The notes: generated by a model not told the origin, from the sequence alone. 64,000 nt of DNA from Bacteroidaceae bacterium (GCA_017529865.1 JAFXNA010000016.1:30327-94326), one strand, 5' to 3'. Counted from the first letter of the stretch, positions 24,519 to 32,110 are shown. Program-made: numbers and translations.

Positions 24519-24586
24519 ACTGTTTTTTGATTTAGTTTGTTATTAATAATTGATAAAACTTTTCTGATCGATTTGATTTACGTGGG

Positions 24587-24594
24587 CAAAGGTA
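24587..24594 (-). promoter_or_regulatory. Promoter -7 box of the small lipoprotein gene
   Basis: TACCTTTG on the minus strand, about 70 bp before the start codon. Confidence 0.65.
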
Positions 24595-24709
24595 GTAATT
24601 TTTTCCGTTAGGATGTTAATATTTTATAAATAATTGCTATTTCGTCAATTATTTACAATGATTTTCATGTATTTTGACACAAAATGCAACGACTTTCAGT
24701 TTTTCTTGT

Positions 24710-24717
24710 TATCTTTG
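24710..24717 (+). promoter_or_regulatory. Promoter -7 box of the M3 peptidase gene
   Basis: TATCTTTG followed by CA. It falls inside the longest open frame, so translation must start downstream of it, at 24747. Confidence 0.7.
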
Positions 24718-24746
24718 CAATGATATTAACTCAATCAAATCGCATT

Positions 24747-26741
24747 ATGAAGAAAATCCTAACAATTGCTATTGCAGTTATGACAATGAGTGCATGTACT
24801 ACACGTGTAAATCCGTTCCTCACGGAATGGGATACCCCTTATGGCATACCGCCATTCGACGAAATCCAAGTTGACGATTACATCCCTGCCATCAAGGAGG
24901 GAATCGCTCAGCAACAGAAGGAAATTGATGCTATCACCTCGAACCCAGAAGCACCCACATTCGAGAACACTATCGCTCCTTACGAAGAGAGCGGTGAAAT
25001 TCTGGCAAAGGTCGCAGGCGTATTGTACAACATCACCGAGACTGACCGTACAGACGAGTTGGATTCTGTGATGGAAGCAGCCATCCCGCTGATGACGGAA
25101 CATAGCGACAACATCGCTTTCAACAAGGCTCTGTATGAACGTGTTGCAGCCATCTGGAATGGCGACCAAAGCAATCTTACACGGGAGCAGCAGATGGTAC
25201 TGAAGAAACACTTCGAGAGTTTCGAGCGCAGCGGTATCGGACTGCCGGAGGACCAACAGGCTCGTCTACGTGAAATCAATACGGAGATGGCTACGAAGAC
25301 CCAGAAGATTGGTAACAACATCCTGAGCGAAAGCAATGCCTTCAAGGAGAAGTTCGGCATCAGTGTATCGGACTACCCCAACGCAATGACCACGACGGAA
25401 GATCGTGACTTGAGACGTCAGATGTTCGAGGCTTACACTACACGTGGCCACAACGGCAACGAGTTCGACAACCGTCAGTTGATTCTTGACGTGATGGATT
25501 TGCGCATTGAGAAAGCGCAGATTATGGGTTACAACAATCCGGCTGAGTTCATCCTTGAACCGAAGATGGCACACGACCCCGAAACAGTGGACACGTTCCT
25601 CGATGGCATCATGAAGGCTGCAGTGAAGAAGGCAAAGGAAGAAGTGTACGACATGCAGAAGGTGATGGACGAAGACATTGCAGCCGGTAAACTCCCTGCT
25701 GGCAGCAAAATAGAGCCTTGGGACTGGTGGTACTATGCAGAGAAGGTGCGCAAGCTGAAATACGACCTCGATGAGGAACAGACGAAGCCTTATTTCAAAC
25801 TCGAAAACGTGGTCAATGGCATCTTCATTGCTGCCAAGACACTCTATGGAGTGAATATGGAGAAACTGGAGGGTGTACCTGCCTATAATAAAGATAAGGT
25901 GACAACCTACAAGGTGACAGACGATAAGGGCGAGCTGCTCGGTATCTTCACTACAGACTATTTGCCACGCGAAAGCAAACGCGGCGGAGCATGGATGAAC
26001 AACATCCGTGACCAAAAGGTGGATGCAAAGGGCAATATGATTCGACCCATCATCGTCAATGTCGGCAACCTGGAGGAATACCTCACTGTGGACGAAGTAC
26101 AAACCGTGTTCCACGAATTCGGACACGCCCTTCACGGACTACTCACACAGTGCCACTACCCCAGCGTCAGCGGTACGAGCGTCACTCGTGACTTCGTGGA
26201 GATGTTCTCGCAGTTCAACGAAAACTGGGCCTTCCAGCCCGAACTCCTTGCTCAGTATGCAAAGAACGAGAAGGGTGAAGTCATCCCACAGGAACTCGTA
26301 GACAAAATCAACAACTCGCTGAAGTTCAACCAAGGATTCATGACTACCGAACTCTGTGCAGCCTCTATCCTCGATATGGCATGGCATGAGTTGGAAGGCG
26401 TGGAAGGACTGAACCTCGATGCCTTCGAAAGTAAAGTGTGCGAAGATATGGGACTGATTCATGAAATAGTTCCACGTTACCGCACCACCTACTTCAACCA
26501 CATCTTCTCCAGCGGCTATAGTGCCGGCTACTACGGCTACCTGTGGTCAGAAGTGCTCGACAAGGATGCCTTCTCTATCTTCGAAGCATCAGGCAATGTG
26601 TGGAACCTCGACCTCGCCAAGAAGTTCAAGGAAATCTTCCTCGAGCGTGGTGGCAGCGAAGAACCGATGACTCTCTACAAGGAATTCGCAGGACGCGAAC
26701 CCGACAGCAATGCCTTCCTCGAGGGAAGAGGACTGAAGTAA
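24747..26741 (+). CDS. M3-family metallopeptidase lipoprotein (dipeptidyl carboxypeptidase/oligopeptidase type)
   Basis: I chose the ATG at 24747 because the frame upstream contains the promoter and this start gives a lipoprotein signal (MKKILTIAIAVMTMSACTT). The 664-aa product has the zinc site FHEFGHALHG (HExxH) at about residue 460, with a downstream Glu (VEMFSQFNE) as third ligand, and the long helical N-terminal part of M3 peptidases. Bacterial members include oligopeptidase A and the dipeptidyl carboxypeptidase Dcp; they cut short peptides. As a lipoprotein it would act in the periplasm, unlike cytoplasmic Dcp. The stop codon abuts a GC-rich repeat. Confidence 0.9.
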   Translation: MKKILTIAIAVMTMSACTTRVNPFLTEWDTPYGIPPFDEIQVDDYIPAIKEGIAQQQKEIDAITSNPEAPTFENTIAPYEESGEILAKVAGVLYNITETDRTDELDSVMEAAIPLMTEHSDNIAFNKALYERVAAIWNGDQSNLTREQQMVLKKHFESFERSGIGLPEDQQARLREINTEMATKTQKIGNNILSESNAFKEKFGISVSDYPNAMTTTEDRDLRRQMFEAYTTRGHNGNEFDNRQLILDVMDLRIEKAQIMGYNNPAEFILEPKMAHDPETVDTFLDGIMKAAVKKAKEEVYDMQKVMDEDIAAGKLPAGSKIEPWDWWYYAEKVRKLKYDLDEEQTKPYFKLENVVNGIFIAAKTLYGVNMEKLEGVPAYNKDKVTTYKVTDDKGELLGIFTTDYLPRESKRGGAWMNNIRDQKVDAKGNMIRPIIVNVGNLEEYLTVDEVQTVFHEFGHALHGLLTQCHYPSVSGTSVTRDFVEMFSQFNENWAFQPELLAQYAKNEKGEVIPQELVDKINNSLKFNQGFMTTELCAASILDMAWHELEGVEGLNLDAFESKVCEDMGLIHEIVPRYRTTYFNHIFSSGYSAGYYGYLWSEVLDKDAFSIFEASGNVWNLDLAKKFKEIFLERGGSEEPMTLYKEFAGREPDSNAFLEGRGLK

Positions 26742-26860
26742 ACAGACCCTCCCCCTTACCCCTCCCTTCTCTCCCCCTTTGGGGGAGTGCGAAGGGGGAG
26801 AATCCGTTTTGTCCCCCCTCAGTCCCCCGTAGGGGGAAGACTGAGGGGAGTAGTTACCAT
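26741..26860. repeat. GC-rich REP-like palindromes after the M3 peptidase gene
   Basis: Runs such as CTCTCCCCCTTTGGGGGAG and CAGTCCCCCGTAGGGGGAAG lie directly after the stop codon. The first 28 bases (26741-26768) are a perfect inverted copy of 27619-27646, on the far side of the pseudouridine synthase gene. Confidence 0.8.
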
Positions 26861-26899
26861 AAGGCAGAAAGAAAACAGCTTCTCGATTTGAGGAGCTGT

Positions 26900-27592
26900 T
26901 TATCGTTTACTTTTACCTTCATTCCTCCCTCCCCATTCAGGGGGAGCGGGGAGGGGGGCTGTCTTTAGCTCAAGGAAAATTTCTTTTTTAGAAACAGGGT
27001 GAATGAACTGCATCGAGTGTGCTTGCAGACTGATGCTACCGTCAGGATTGCTGCGCTTCGCACCATACTTCAAGTCGCCCTTGATGGGACAGCCGATCTT
27101 CGCCAACTGACAGCGAATCTGATGGTGACGCCCCGTCTTCAAGTTGACTTCTATAAGGTGATAGTTGTCCGAATGACCGATGACACGATAGTCCAGCTCC
27201 GCCCGCTTCGAGTGCGGCACCTCGCGGTCATAGGCATACGAACGATTCTGTTTTTCATTTCTCACGAGCCAATGCACGAGCGTTCCCTGCGGTTCGGCAG
27301 GGCAATTCTTCGTCACGGCCCAATAGGTCTTGTGTACCTGTCCCTCAGCAAACATCTTGTTGAGACGTGCCAAGGCCTTGCTGGTACGGGCAAAAAGAAC
27401 CAGACCGCTCACAGGGCGGTCCAGTCTATGAACGACACCAAGGAAGACGTCGCCTGGCTTAGCATACGCTTCCTTGATATATTGCTTCACCGTTTCACTC
27501 AGCGGAGTGTCGCCAGTCTTATCGCCCTGAACAATCTCTCCACTTTCCTTCGCTACAACGATGATATGGTTGTCCTCGTATATTACCTCCAT
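26900..27592 (-). CDS. RluA-family pseudouridine synthase
   Basis: This 230-aa protein isomerises uridine to pseudouridine in RNA. Motifs are GVVHRLDRPVSGLVLFARTSKALARL (catalytic Asp in HRLDRPVSG), AELDYRVIG, LIEVNLKTGRHHQIRCQLA and HSMQFIHPVSKK. There is no S4 domain, as in short RluA members. RNA target is unknown. The last 15 residues (APLPAPPEWGG and on) are encoded by a GC-rich REP-like repeat, so the C terminus seems to have been replaced or extended by the repeat. Confidence 0.9.
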   Translation of the reverse strand: MEVIYEDNHIIVVAKESGEIVQGDKTGDTPLSETVKQYIKEAYAKPGDVFLGVVHRLDRPVSGLVLFARTSKALARLNKMFAEGQVHKTYWAVTKNCPAEPQGTLVHWLVRNEKQNRSYAYDREVPHSKRAELDYRVIGHSDNYHLIEVNLKTGRHHQIRCQLAKIGCPIKGDLKYGAKRSNPDGSISLQAHSMQFIHPVSKKEIFLELKTAPLPAPPEWGGRNEGKSKR

Positions 27593-27602
27593 AGTCTCTC
27601 TA

Positions 27603-27646
27603 ACTACTCCCCGCCCTAAAGGGAGGGGTAAGGGGGAGGGTCTGTT
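27603..27646. repeat. GC-rich REP-like palindrome, right arm of 28-bp inverted repeat
   Basis: CTCCCCGCCCTAAAGGGAGG leads into a segment whose last 28 bases (27619-27646) match 26741-26768 perfectly in inverted orientation. It includes two bases of the fabG stop codon. Confidence 0.8.
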
Positions 27647-28403
27647 ACATATTCATTCCACCGTCAATCTGAATCACCTGACCCGATACATAGCTCGACA
27701 TATCAGATGCAAGGAACAGACATACGTTGGCGATATCCTCAACCTGACCGCCACGACGGAGCGGAATCTTCTTCATCCAGTCAGCACGGATTTCCTCTGG
27801 CAGCTGAGCAGTCATCGCAGTCTCAATGAATCCAGGAGCCACAGCATTAGCACGAACACCCTTAGGTCCGAGTTCCTGAGCGATAGACTTAGCCAGACCA
27901 ATCATACCAGCCTTCGAAGCCGAGTAGTTGCACTGACCAGCATTACCATGAACACCTACTACAGATGACATGTTGATGATGGAACCACTGCGTTGGCGCA
28001 ACATGATAGGAGCACAAGCATGGATGAAGTTGAATGCAGACTTCAGGTTCACATTCAGCACAGCATCCCACTGCTGCTCACTCATACGCAACATCAATCC
28101 GTCCTTGGTGATACCAGCGTTGTTCACCAGAATATCGATAGAACCGAAATCCTCCTTGATTTGGTTCACAACTTTCTCTGTCTCAGCAAAGTCAGCAGCA
28201 TTGCCAGCGTAAGCGCGACAAGTCACACCCACAGCCTCAATCTCCTTACGGGTAGCCTCCAGACCAGCTGCCATTTCATCATTCAATACCAAATCGGTGA
28301 ATGCAATGTTTGCACCCTCAGCAGCGAACTTCAGCGCTACTGCCTTACCGATTCCACGTGCGGCACCCGTAATCAGCGCCGTCTTTCCTTCCAATAATTT
28401 CAT
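27645..28403 (-). CDS. fabG: 3-oxoacyl-ACP reductase (SDR family)
   Basis: The frame is open to 28439 but the ATG at 28403 is preferred: it begins MKLLEGKTALITGAARGIGKAV, with the TGxxxGIG cofactor motif at the usual place, and lies just after the TetR stop. The 252-aa product has NNAG (ILVNNAGITKDG), catalytic Ser in NMSSVVG, and YSASKAG (Tyr-x-x-x-Lys). FabG reduces 3-oxoacyl-ACP with NADPH in fatty-acid elongation. It follows the TetR gene by 4 bp, so the regulator probably controls it (inference). The stop codon abuts a repeat. Confidence 0.92.
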   Translation of the reverse strand: MKLLEGKTALITGAARGIGKAVALKFAAEGANIAFTDLVLNDEMAAGLEATRKEIEAVGVTCRAYAGNAADFAETEKVVNQIKEDFGSIDILVNNAGITKDGLMLRMSEQQWDAVLNVNLKSAFNFIHACAPIMLRQRSGSIINMSSVVGVHGNAGQCNYSASKAGMIGLAKSIAQELGPKGVRANAVAPGFIETAMTAQLPEEIRADWMKKIPLRRGGQVEDIANVCLFLASDMSSYVSGQVIQIDGGMNM

Positions 28404-28407
28404 AACT

Positions 28408-29007
28408 TTAATATCTAAAATCATTTCTATATCGTTCATTTCCCATAGCCTTGTTCACCATACGGAACACGTAAGGATACAGCTCCTCTGGCGAACTGAC
28501 ACCGATACGTCCGAAGATGTAAGGCACTTCACAACCCTTCAGGCAATAGTGAGTAATCATCGCCATCAGTTTCACGTTACGGATGTCAAACACACCCTTG
28601 TCATTACCTTCGTTCATCACACGGCGAAGCAGAACCATCTCGTTGCGGTCGAAATTCTTGCGCACACTCTCCACCTTCCACACATCGCGGAAGAACTCAG
28701 CACGCAGGTTTCCGTTGCGGTACACTGCCTCCTTCACAAATTCTAGATGAGCAAAGAACAACTTCACCATCTTCTTCTCAGGCGACATGTCCTGACGAGC
28801 CACTTCCTCCATACGACTCGACAGACGATCCAACTCACTTTGGATGACTGCAAGATAAATCTCATCCTTGCTGCTGAAATACGTGTAAAGCGTACGGCGT
28901 CCCTTTCCAGAGGCTGTAGCAATCTCGTTCATTGTTGTGGCCTCGAATCCGTTCTTGGCAAACAACTGACGCGCCGTATCCACCAATAAATTTCTTGTTT
29001 TCTGCAT
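28408..29007 (-). CDS. TetR/AcrR-family transcriptional regulator
   Basis: This 199-aa protein has the N-terminal helix-turn-helix of TetR proteins: LLVDTARQLFAKNGFEATTMNEIATASGKGRRTLYTYFSSKDEIYLAV. The C-terminal part is helical and likely senses a ligand, unknown here. It is co-transcribed with fabG, so a link to lipid metabolism is plausible. The promoter lies at 29070-29077. Confidence 0.92.
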   Translation of the reverse strand: MQKTRNLLVDTARQLFAKNGFEATTMNEIATASGKGRRTLYTYFSSKDEIYLAVIQSELDRLSSRMEEVARQDMSPEKKMVKLFFAHLEFVKEAVYRNGNLRAEFFRDVWKVESVRKNFDRNEMVLLRRVMNEGNDKGVFDIRNVKLMAMITHYCLKGCEVPYIFGRIGVSSPEELYPYVFRMVNKAMGNERYRNDFRY

Positions 29008-29069
29008 CGTTTGTGTCTTTTATCAGTAAGTTGTAAGCCGTAAGCAATAAGTGCCATAAGCTAACAGAG

Positions 29070-29077
29070 TGCAAATT
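29070..29077 (-). promoter_or_regulatory. Promoter -7 box of the TetR-fabG operon
   Basis: TAAATTTG on the minus strand, 63 bp before the TetR start codon. Confidence 0.65.
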
Positions 29078-29138
29078 TACAGCAAAACGAAGAAATCACC
29101 AAATTTTTTGCACACTTTTTTCAATTTGAGCCAAAAAA

Positions 29139-29252
29139 GCGGCTGTACCTCTTCGAAATGGCCTACTTCAATTGCACTCTGCTTGCACGCATTTTGAATA
29201 CTGCCGACATTTTGCATGAATGCGCTGCAACCAAGAAGTACAGCCGCTGTAC
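29139..29252. repeat. Inverted GCGGCTGTAC repeats in a gene-free spacer
   Basis: GCGGCTGTACCTCTT (29139-29153) and AAGAAGTACAGCCGC (29233-29247) are inverted copies with one mismatch. The right copy is itself part of a palindrome, GTACAGCCGCTGTAC (29238-29252). No gene is supported in the surrounding 29078-29340. Confidence 0.65.
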
Positions 29253-29341
29253 TCCTTGAAGACAACGGCTGAACATACTGAATACAGAAAGAAATCTGTT
29301 TGAGCACCTTTTTTGACTCTCTGTTCCCTTCTATTTATAGC

Positions 29342-29373
29342 ATCCCCCTTGAGGGGGGACGGGAGAGGGGCTG
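29342..29373. repeat. GC-rich REP-like palindrome
   Basis: ATCCCCCTTGAGGGGGGAC with GGGAGAGGGGC, next to the stop codon of the cohesin-like gene; same family as 26741-26860. Confidence 0.7.
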
Positions 29374-29381
29374 GTAGGTTT

Positions 29382-29948
29382 CTACTTCACCATTACCTTT
29401 TTGCCATCCACGATGTTGATGCCTTTCAGCATATCATCAGTCTTCTGACCAGCAAGGTTATAGGTCGACTTGATGGTCTTAGGTGACGATACATGATTGA
29501 TGTTGGTTGTGATTTCCCAAGAGACATCATTGCATGTATGGCTTACGGCATCTGCTGTGGCTGTGCGAATCGTGTAGAGTTTTCCGTTAGAGGAGGCGGA
29601 AGTACTACCCATTTTTACAGGAATGCGAAGCAATTCGCCATCCATGAACGGATTTTGATCCATACTGTAGAGCACGAACAGGTGGTCACCGTTATCGAGT
29701 GTCTCAACATTGAGGGTGTGCCCGTTCGTGGCTGCTCCAAGTGTTACATCGCTTTCTGCTAAGGTCATACCTTCAGGCAGTGCGAGGTTGAATTGTAGAG
29801 CAGTCATTAAAGTACCTTCTGAAAGGCTGACCACCAATTCCGTCTCTTCGCCCGTCTGTGCCTCAATGTTTGCTACCGAGAGGCTCTGGGCACGGCAGTC
29901 GGCTGTTATCATCGCCAACAATATTATAATTGTATATAGTCTTTTCAT
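29382..29948 (-). CDS. Secreted cohesin-like domain protein with C-terminal tail
   Basis: This 188-aa protein has a signal peptide (IIILLAMITADCRAQ), then one domain of about 105 residues that resembles cohesins: SVANIEAQTGEETELVVSLSE, MTALQFNLALPEGMTL, and a final strand near GELLRIPVKMG. The end (YNLAGQKTDD, then KGINIVDGKKVMVK) matches a short tail shared by four glycosidases in this window and related to type IX secretion sorting signals. It is 15 bp downstream of a gene for a dockerin-containing protein, so the two products may bind each other. The cohesin call is by pattern only. Confidence 0.65.
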   Translation of the reverse strand: MKRLYTIIILLAMITADCRAQSLSVANIEAQTGEETELVVSLSEGTLMTALQFNLALPEGMTLAESDVTLGAATNGHTLNVETLDNGDHLFVLYSMDQNPFMDGELLRIPVKMGSTSASSNGKLYTIRTATADAVSHTCNDVSWEITTNINHVSSPKTIKSTYNLAGQKTDDMLKGINIVDGKKVMVK

Positions 29949-29963
29949 GTCTTTCTTTAAATT

Positions 29964-30464
29964 TTAATTATGAACAATTTTAATATATTCATCAAAAGTT
30001 GGTGCAGCTCCTCTTAAAATAGAATATCCTGTAACACCAGATGTTATTTGATCTGTCTTATCTATAAATATTAATTCATTATCATCTAAATCAAGAAGGT
30101 TAAATTGTCCAACCCATGATGTTGGGCATACAATATAAATGTTATTTTCTACAGATCCAACATATTGAGAATTAGAATAAATATCATTTATACTTGTTAC
30201 AGTTGGTAATTTAGACAAGTCTAAATTATATGACATACCTGATTTACCAACTTTTGACTCATCTTTTCCTACATACCAATAATAAGTAGGAGTTTCAGCA
30301 GTCCCTCCAGCTTCCTTCATGATCTTGATGATTTCATTAATATCTGCCACATCAACCTTGCCGTCACCATTCACATCACCTTTCAGCGGAGTGTTCTCAC
30401 TCTGTGCAAAAGCACTTGCGCTCAGCAGTATCGCTGCCAGCAACATCATAAACTTTGTCTTCAT
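29964..30464 (-). CDS. Secreted protein with one dockerin-type calcium repeat
   Basis: This 166-aa protein has a signal peptide (MKTKFMMLLAAILLSASAFAQ), then GDVNGDGKVDVADINEIIKIM, a dockerin type I EF-hand-like loop with Asp and Asn ligands followed by the F helix. Only one repeat is present, where true dockerins have two. The remaining 110 residues are not recognised. It is the first gene of a pair with the cohesin-like gene. No -7 box is visible between its start and the terminator-like hairpin of the structured RNA upstream, so transcription may come from read-through. Confidence 0.7.
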   Translation of the reverse strand: MKTKFMMLLAAILLSASAFAQSENTPLKGDVNGDGKVDVADINEIIKIMKEAGGTAETPTYYWYVGKDESKVGKSGMSYNLDLSKLPTVTSINDIYSNSQYVGSVENNIYIVCPTSWVGQFNLLDLDDNELIFIDKTDQITSGVTGYSILRGAAPTFDEYIKIVHN

Positions 30465-30512
30465 ACGAATTCTATTTTTGATTGTTAATACTTGATTTGA
30501 TTAATGCACAAT

Positions 30513-30731
30513 AAAAAAACGTGGACAAATTACTTCGTCTACGTTGTTCGAGGTATTGGGGATAACCTTAGTAGCTTAAACGAGTAAATGCCCACGCCAA
30601 ACGGCGTGAACTATCTACTTCAGTTCTTGCTACTGTTGTCTAATTCCCCAATTATCGAACAACAAGAATCAAAAGTGAATGTTCATCCAATATGTTCGCC
30701 CACCCTTCAGTCACGCATGACATCCGAATGG
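30513..30731 (-). ncRNA. Rod-shaped structured RNA, 6S-RNA-like
   Basis: The minus strand has a TATCTTTG promoter (30738-30745) and, about 200 nt on, a 7-bp stem with one mismatch (CGTAGAC/GTCCACG) followed by TTTTTTT. Between them lies a long hairpin: 9-bp closing stem GTTGTTCGA/TCGAACAAC (30543-30551 with 30655-30663), 7-bp ATTGGGG/CCCCAAT (30555-30561 with 30646-30652), a large internal loop, a 6-bp stem AGTAGC/GCTACT, and an inner hairpin CACGCC/GGCGTG. Closing stem, central bubble and apical stem is the layout of 6S RNA, which binds RNA polymerase by mimicking an open promoter. A leader or riboswitch for the dockerin gene is the main alternative. Confidence 0.5.
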
Positions 30732-30737
30732 ACGCTG

Positions 30738-30745
30738 CAAAGATA
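30738..30745 (-). promoter_or_regulatory. Promoter -7 box of the structured RNA
   Basis: TATCTTTG followed by CA on the minus strand; start expected near 30731. Confidence 0.6.
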
Positions 30746-30877
30746 ATAATTATTTACCATTTCAGCATTTACCATTTACCATTTTTCTGAAATTCCTGTG
30801 TTTTTCTCGTCAAAATACTTCGTTTTTGCTGTTTGTACATTATAAATGGTAATACACTTACTCTCATCTAAAGCAAC

Positions 30878-30913
30878 ACAAAAAACAAATCTCAGAGAAT
30901 CATCTCCGAGATT
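30878..30913 (-). terminator. Terminator of the toxin-antitoxin unit
   Basis: Stem AATCTCAGAG/CTCCGAGATT (one mismatch) at 30888-30913 followed on the minus strand by TTTGTTTTTT. It sits 36 bp after the end of the toxin remnant. Confidence 0.75.
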
Positions 30914-30948
30914 GTAGGATGTTTCAGAAAAAAGGTTGGAATAAAAAA

Positions 30949-31249
30949 TTACTTTCTCTTATACACTCTCAACGATTTTCGCTCTGATGATCGAATACTC
31001 AACATGGTTATGCGACGAGTATTGTAACGAAAGATAACCGTAAAACCCATCACATAGAAGAAACGGACATCCGAACGTGTTGAAGGGCCACTCGCTGTAG
31101 GCGTCTGAGCGACTCGCTGAATATCCTCAAGCAGACAAACTTATGAGATGTCTGCTATATTGATCAGAACCATTACGTTCATCATAGAAGGTCAGTATCT
31201 TCTGAAGTTGAACGGTGAAACGACGGCTGAACTGAATCAATCGAGCCAT
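30949..31249 (-). pseudogene. Frameshifted RelE/ParE-type toxin
   Basis: The ATG at 31249 overlaps the end of the antitoxin gene, the normal arrangement. The first frame reads MARLIQFSRRFTVQLQKIL, TFYDERNGSDQYSRHL, then stops at 31127. The family pattern resumes one frame over: LLEDIQRVAQTPTASG, RSDVRFFYVMGFTVIFRYN, IRSSERKSLRVYKRK, ending at 30949. The total span of 301 nt is one base more than 100 codons, the family's usual size, so a single-base insertion around 31127-31143 explains it. The toxin should be inactive unless the ribosome shifts frame. Sequencing error is possible. Confidence 0.7.
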
Positions 31250-31479
31250 TTGGCAAATTGTGTTTTGAATTCACTCATGGTCACTACATCACCATGATCC
31301 ACTTCTGCAATCTCTTCTTCGATATCTGCGGTGACTTGTAATACACCATCCTTAATCTGTGCATGAGCAATACCGCTTGGTATGGCAACATCTACCGTAT
31401 TCGCAACAGCAATAGCAGGTTCGCTTGCCATCACCACATCTTGTGCTTCTGCAGATTGTACATAATCCTTTTTTGCCAT
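31237..31479 (-). CDS. Antitoxin of a type II toxin-antitoxin pair
   Basis: This 80-aa acidic protein starts at the ATG at 31479 (MAKKDYVQSAEAQ); a TTG further upstream would overlap the promoter. The C-terminal part VDHGDVVTMSEFKTQFAKWLD resembles the toxin-binding ends of antitoxins paired with RelE/ParE toxins. The toxin start overlaps its last codons. No clear DNA-binding motif is visible. The call rests mainly on the overlapping toxin remnant. Confidence 0.6.
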   Translation of the reverse strand: MAKKDYVQSAEAQDVVMASEPAIAVANTVDVAIPSGIAHAQIKDGVLQVTADIEEEIAEVDHGDVVTMSEFKTQFAKWLD

Positions 31480-31500
31480 AACGATTGAGTTTTGTTGGTG

Positions 31501-31508
31501 CAAAGATA
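31501..31508 (-). promoter_or_regulatory. Promoter -7 box of the antitoxin gene
   Basis: TATCTTTG on the minus strand. The conserved GAAACTTTAGTTCG element starts 34 bp upstream of it, overlapping the -33 region; mutY has the same arrangement at 33 bp. Confidence 0.7.
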
Positions 31509-31517
31509 CTTAATTAA

Positions 31518-31542
31518 ATTGACTCCGTCGAACTAAAGTTTC
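31518..31542. repeat. Left arm of a 25-bp perfect inverted repeat
   Basis: Begins ATTGACTCCGTCGAAC and ends CTAAAGTTTC; its exact reverse complement is at 32022-32046, 479 bp away. The arm covers the -33 region of the antitoxin promoter. Confidence 0.9.
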
Positions 31543-31634
31543 ATAATTCATATTTTTTAATGCATAATTTTCGATTATTTGATGCATTTCTCTTCAAAAT
31601 ACTTCATTTTTGCTATTTGACACCTATAAGTAAT

Positions 31635-31721
31635 GGTTATGGGTTATAGGTTATTGAAAAAATAGCTTAGTAGGTTAATAGCTTAGTAGCCCCTCTCCAA
31701 CTCCCCCGAGGGGGAGAGAAC
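31635..31721. repeat. Composite REP-like element, copy 1
   Basis: An AT-rich part (GGTTATAGGTTATTGAA, then TAGCTTAGTAG and TTAATAGCTTAGTAG units) is joined to a GC-rich palindrome CTCCCCCGAGGGGGAG. The same two-part element occurs inverted at 61473-61563. Confidence 0.8.
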
Positions 31722-31876
31722 TAGATTAATAGATTATTAAAAATGTAAAAGTGAAGAGTTTGAAGGCTGAATACGAAGCGTTTGGAGCCTAAATGCGGGT
31801 CGAATTTACGCTGAATTCGAAGGGTTTGCACGCAGAAAGAAAGACTGAAAAAAATAATGTTTTGCGTTTTTTCGCG

Positions 31877-31987
31877 AGACCTAACATTGAAAATCCGTAA
31901 TTCATTCTGTTTTAATGAGTTAAGCACAAAAATCGCACCTCAAGACCTAACATAAAACCTAACGTGAACCTAACATAAGACCTAACA
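31877..31987. repeat. AGACCTAACA decamer array, left
   Basis: Copies of AGACCTAACA (or close variants) start at 31877, 31943, 31955, 31966 and 31978: spacings 66, 12, 11, 12 bp. A mirrored array lies at 32159-32269. Confidence 0.85.
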
Positions 31988-32021
31988 TAGAAGTCAGAAT
32001 ATGTCGCCCTTACTGGGCTGA

Positions 32022-32046
32022 GAAACTTTAGTTCGACGGAGTCAAT
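32022..32046. repeat. Right arm of the 25-bp perfect inverted repeat
   Basis: Reverse complement of 31518-31542, starting GAAACTTTAGTTCGACGG. No TAnnTTTG box follows this copy at the spacing seen for the left arm. Confidence 0.9.
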
Positions 32047-32063
32047 GATGGGATGTCATTACC

Positions 32064-32110
32064 TATAGGGTTGACACCCTATCCTATAATATTTCACCCC
32101 GTTGGGGTTA
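32064..32110. repeat. Short hairpins next to the right arm
   Basis: ATAGGGTTGACACCCTAT and ACCCCGTTGGGGT are two adjacent palindromes separated by CCTATAATATTTC. The pair resembles REP-type units. Confidence 0.5.

Noticed and set aside
24684..24746. N-terminal extension of the M3 peptidase
   Set aside because: The TATCTTTG promoter box lies inside it, and the downstream ATG gives a proper lipoprotein signal.
28404..28439. N-terminal extension of the FabG-like protein
   Set aside because: It would overlap the TetR gene, and the SDR fold begins right at the ATG at 28403.
31721..31927. 68-codon minus-strand frame in the repeat region
   Set aside because: It overlaps a REP-like element and the decamer array, has no promoter or family resemblance, and its end lies in repeat sequence.
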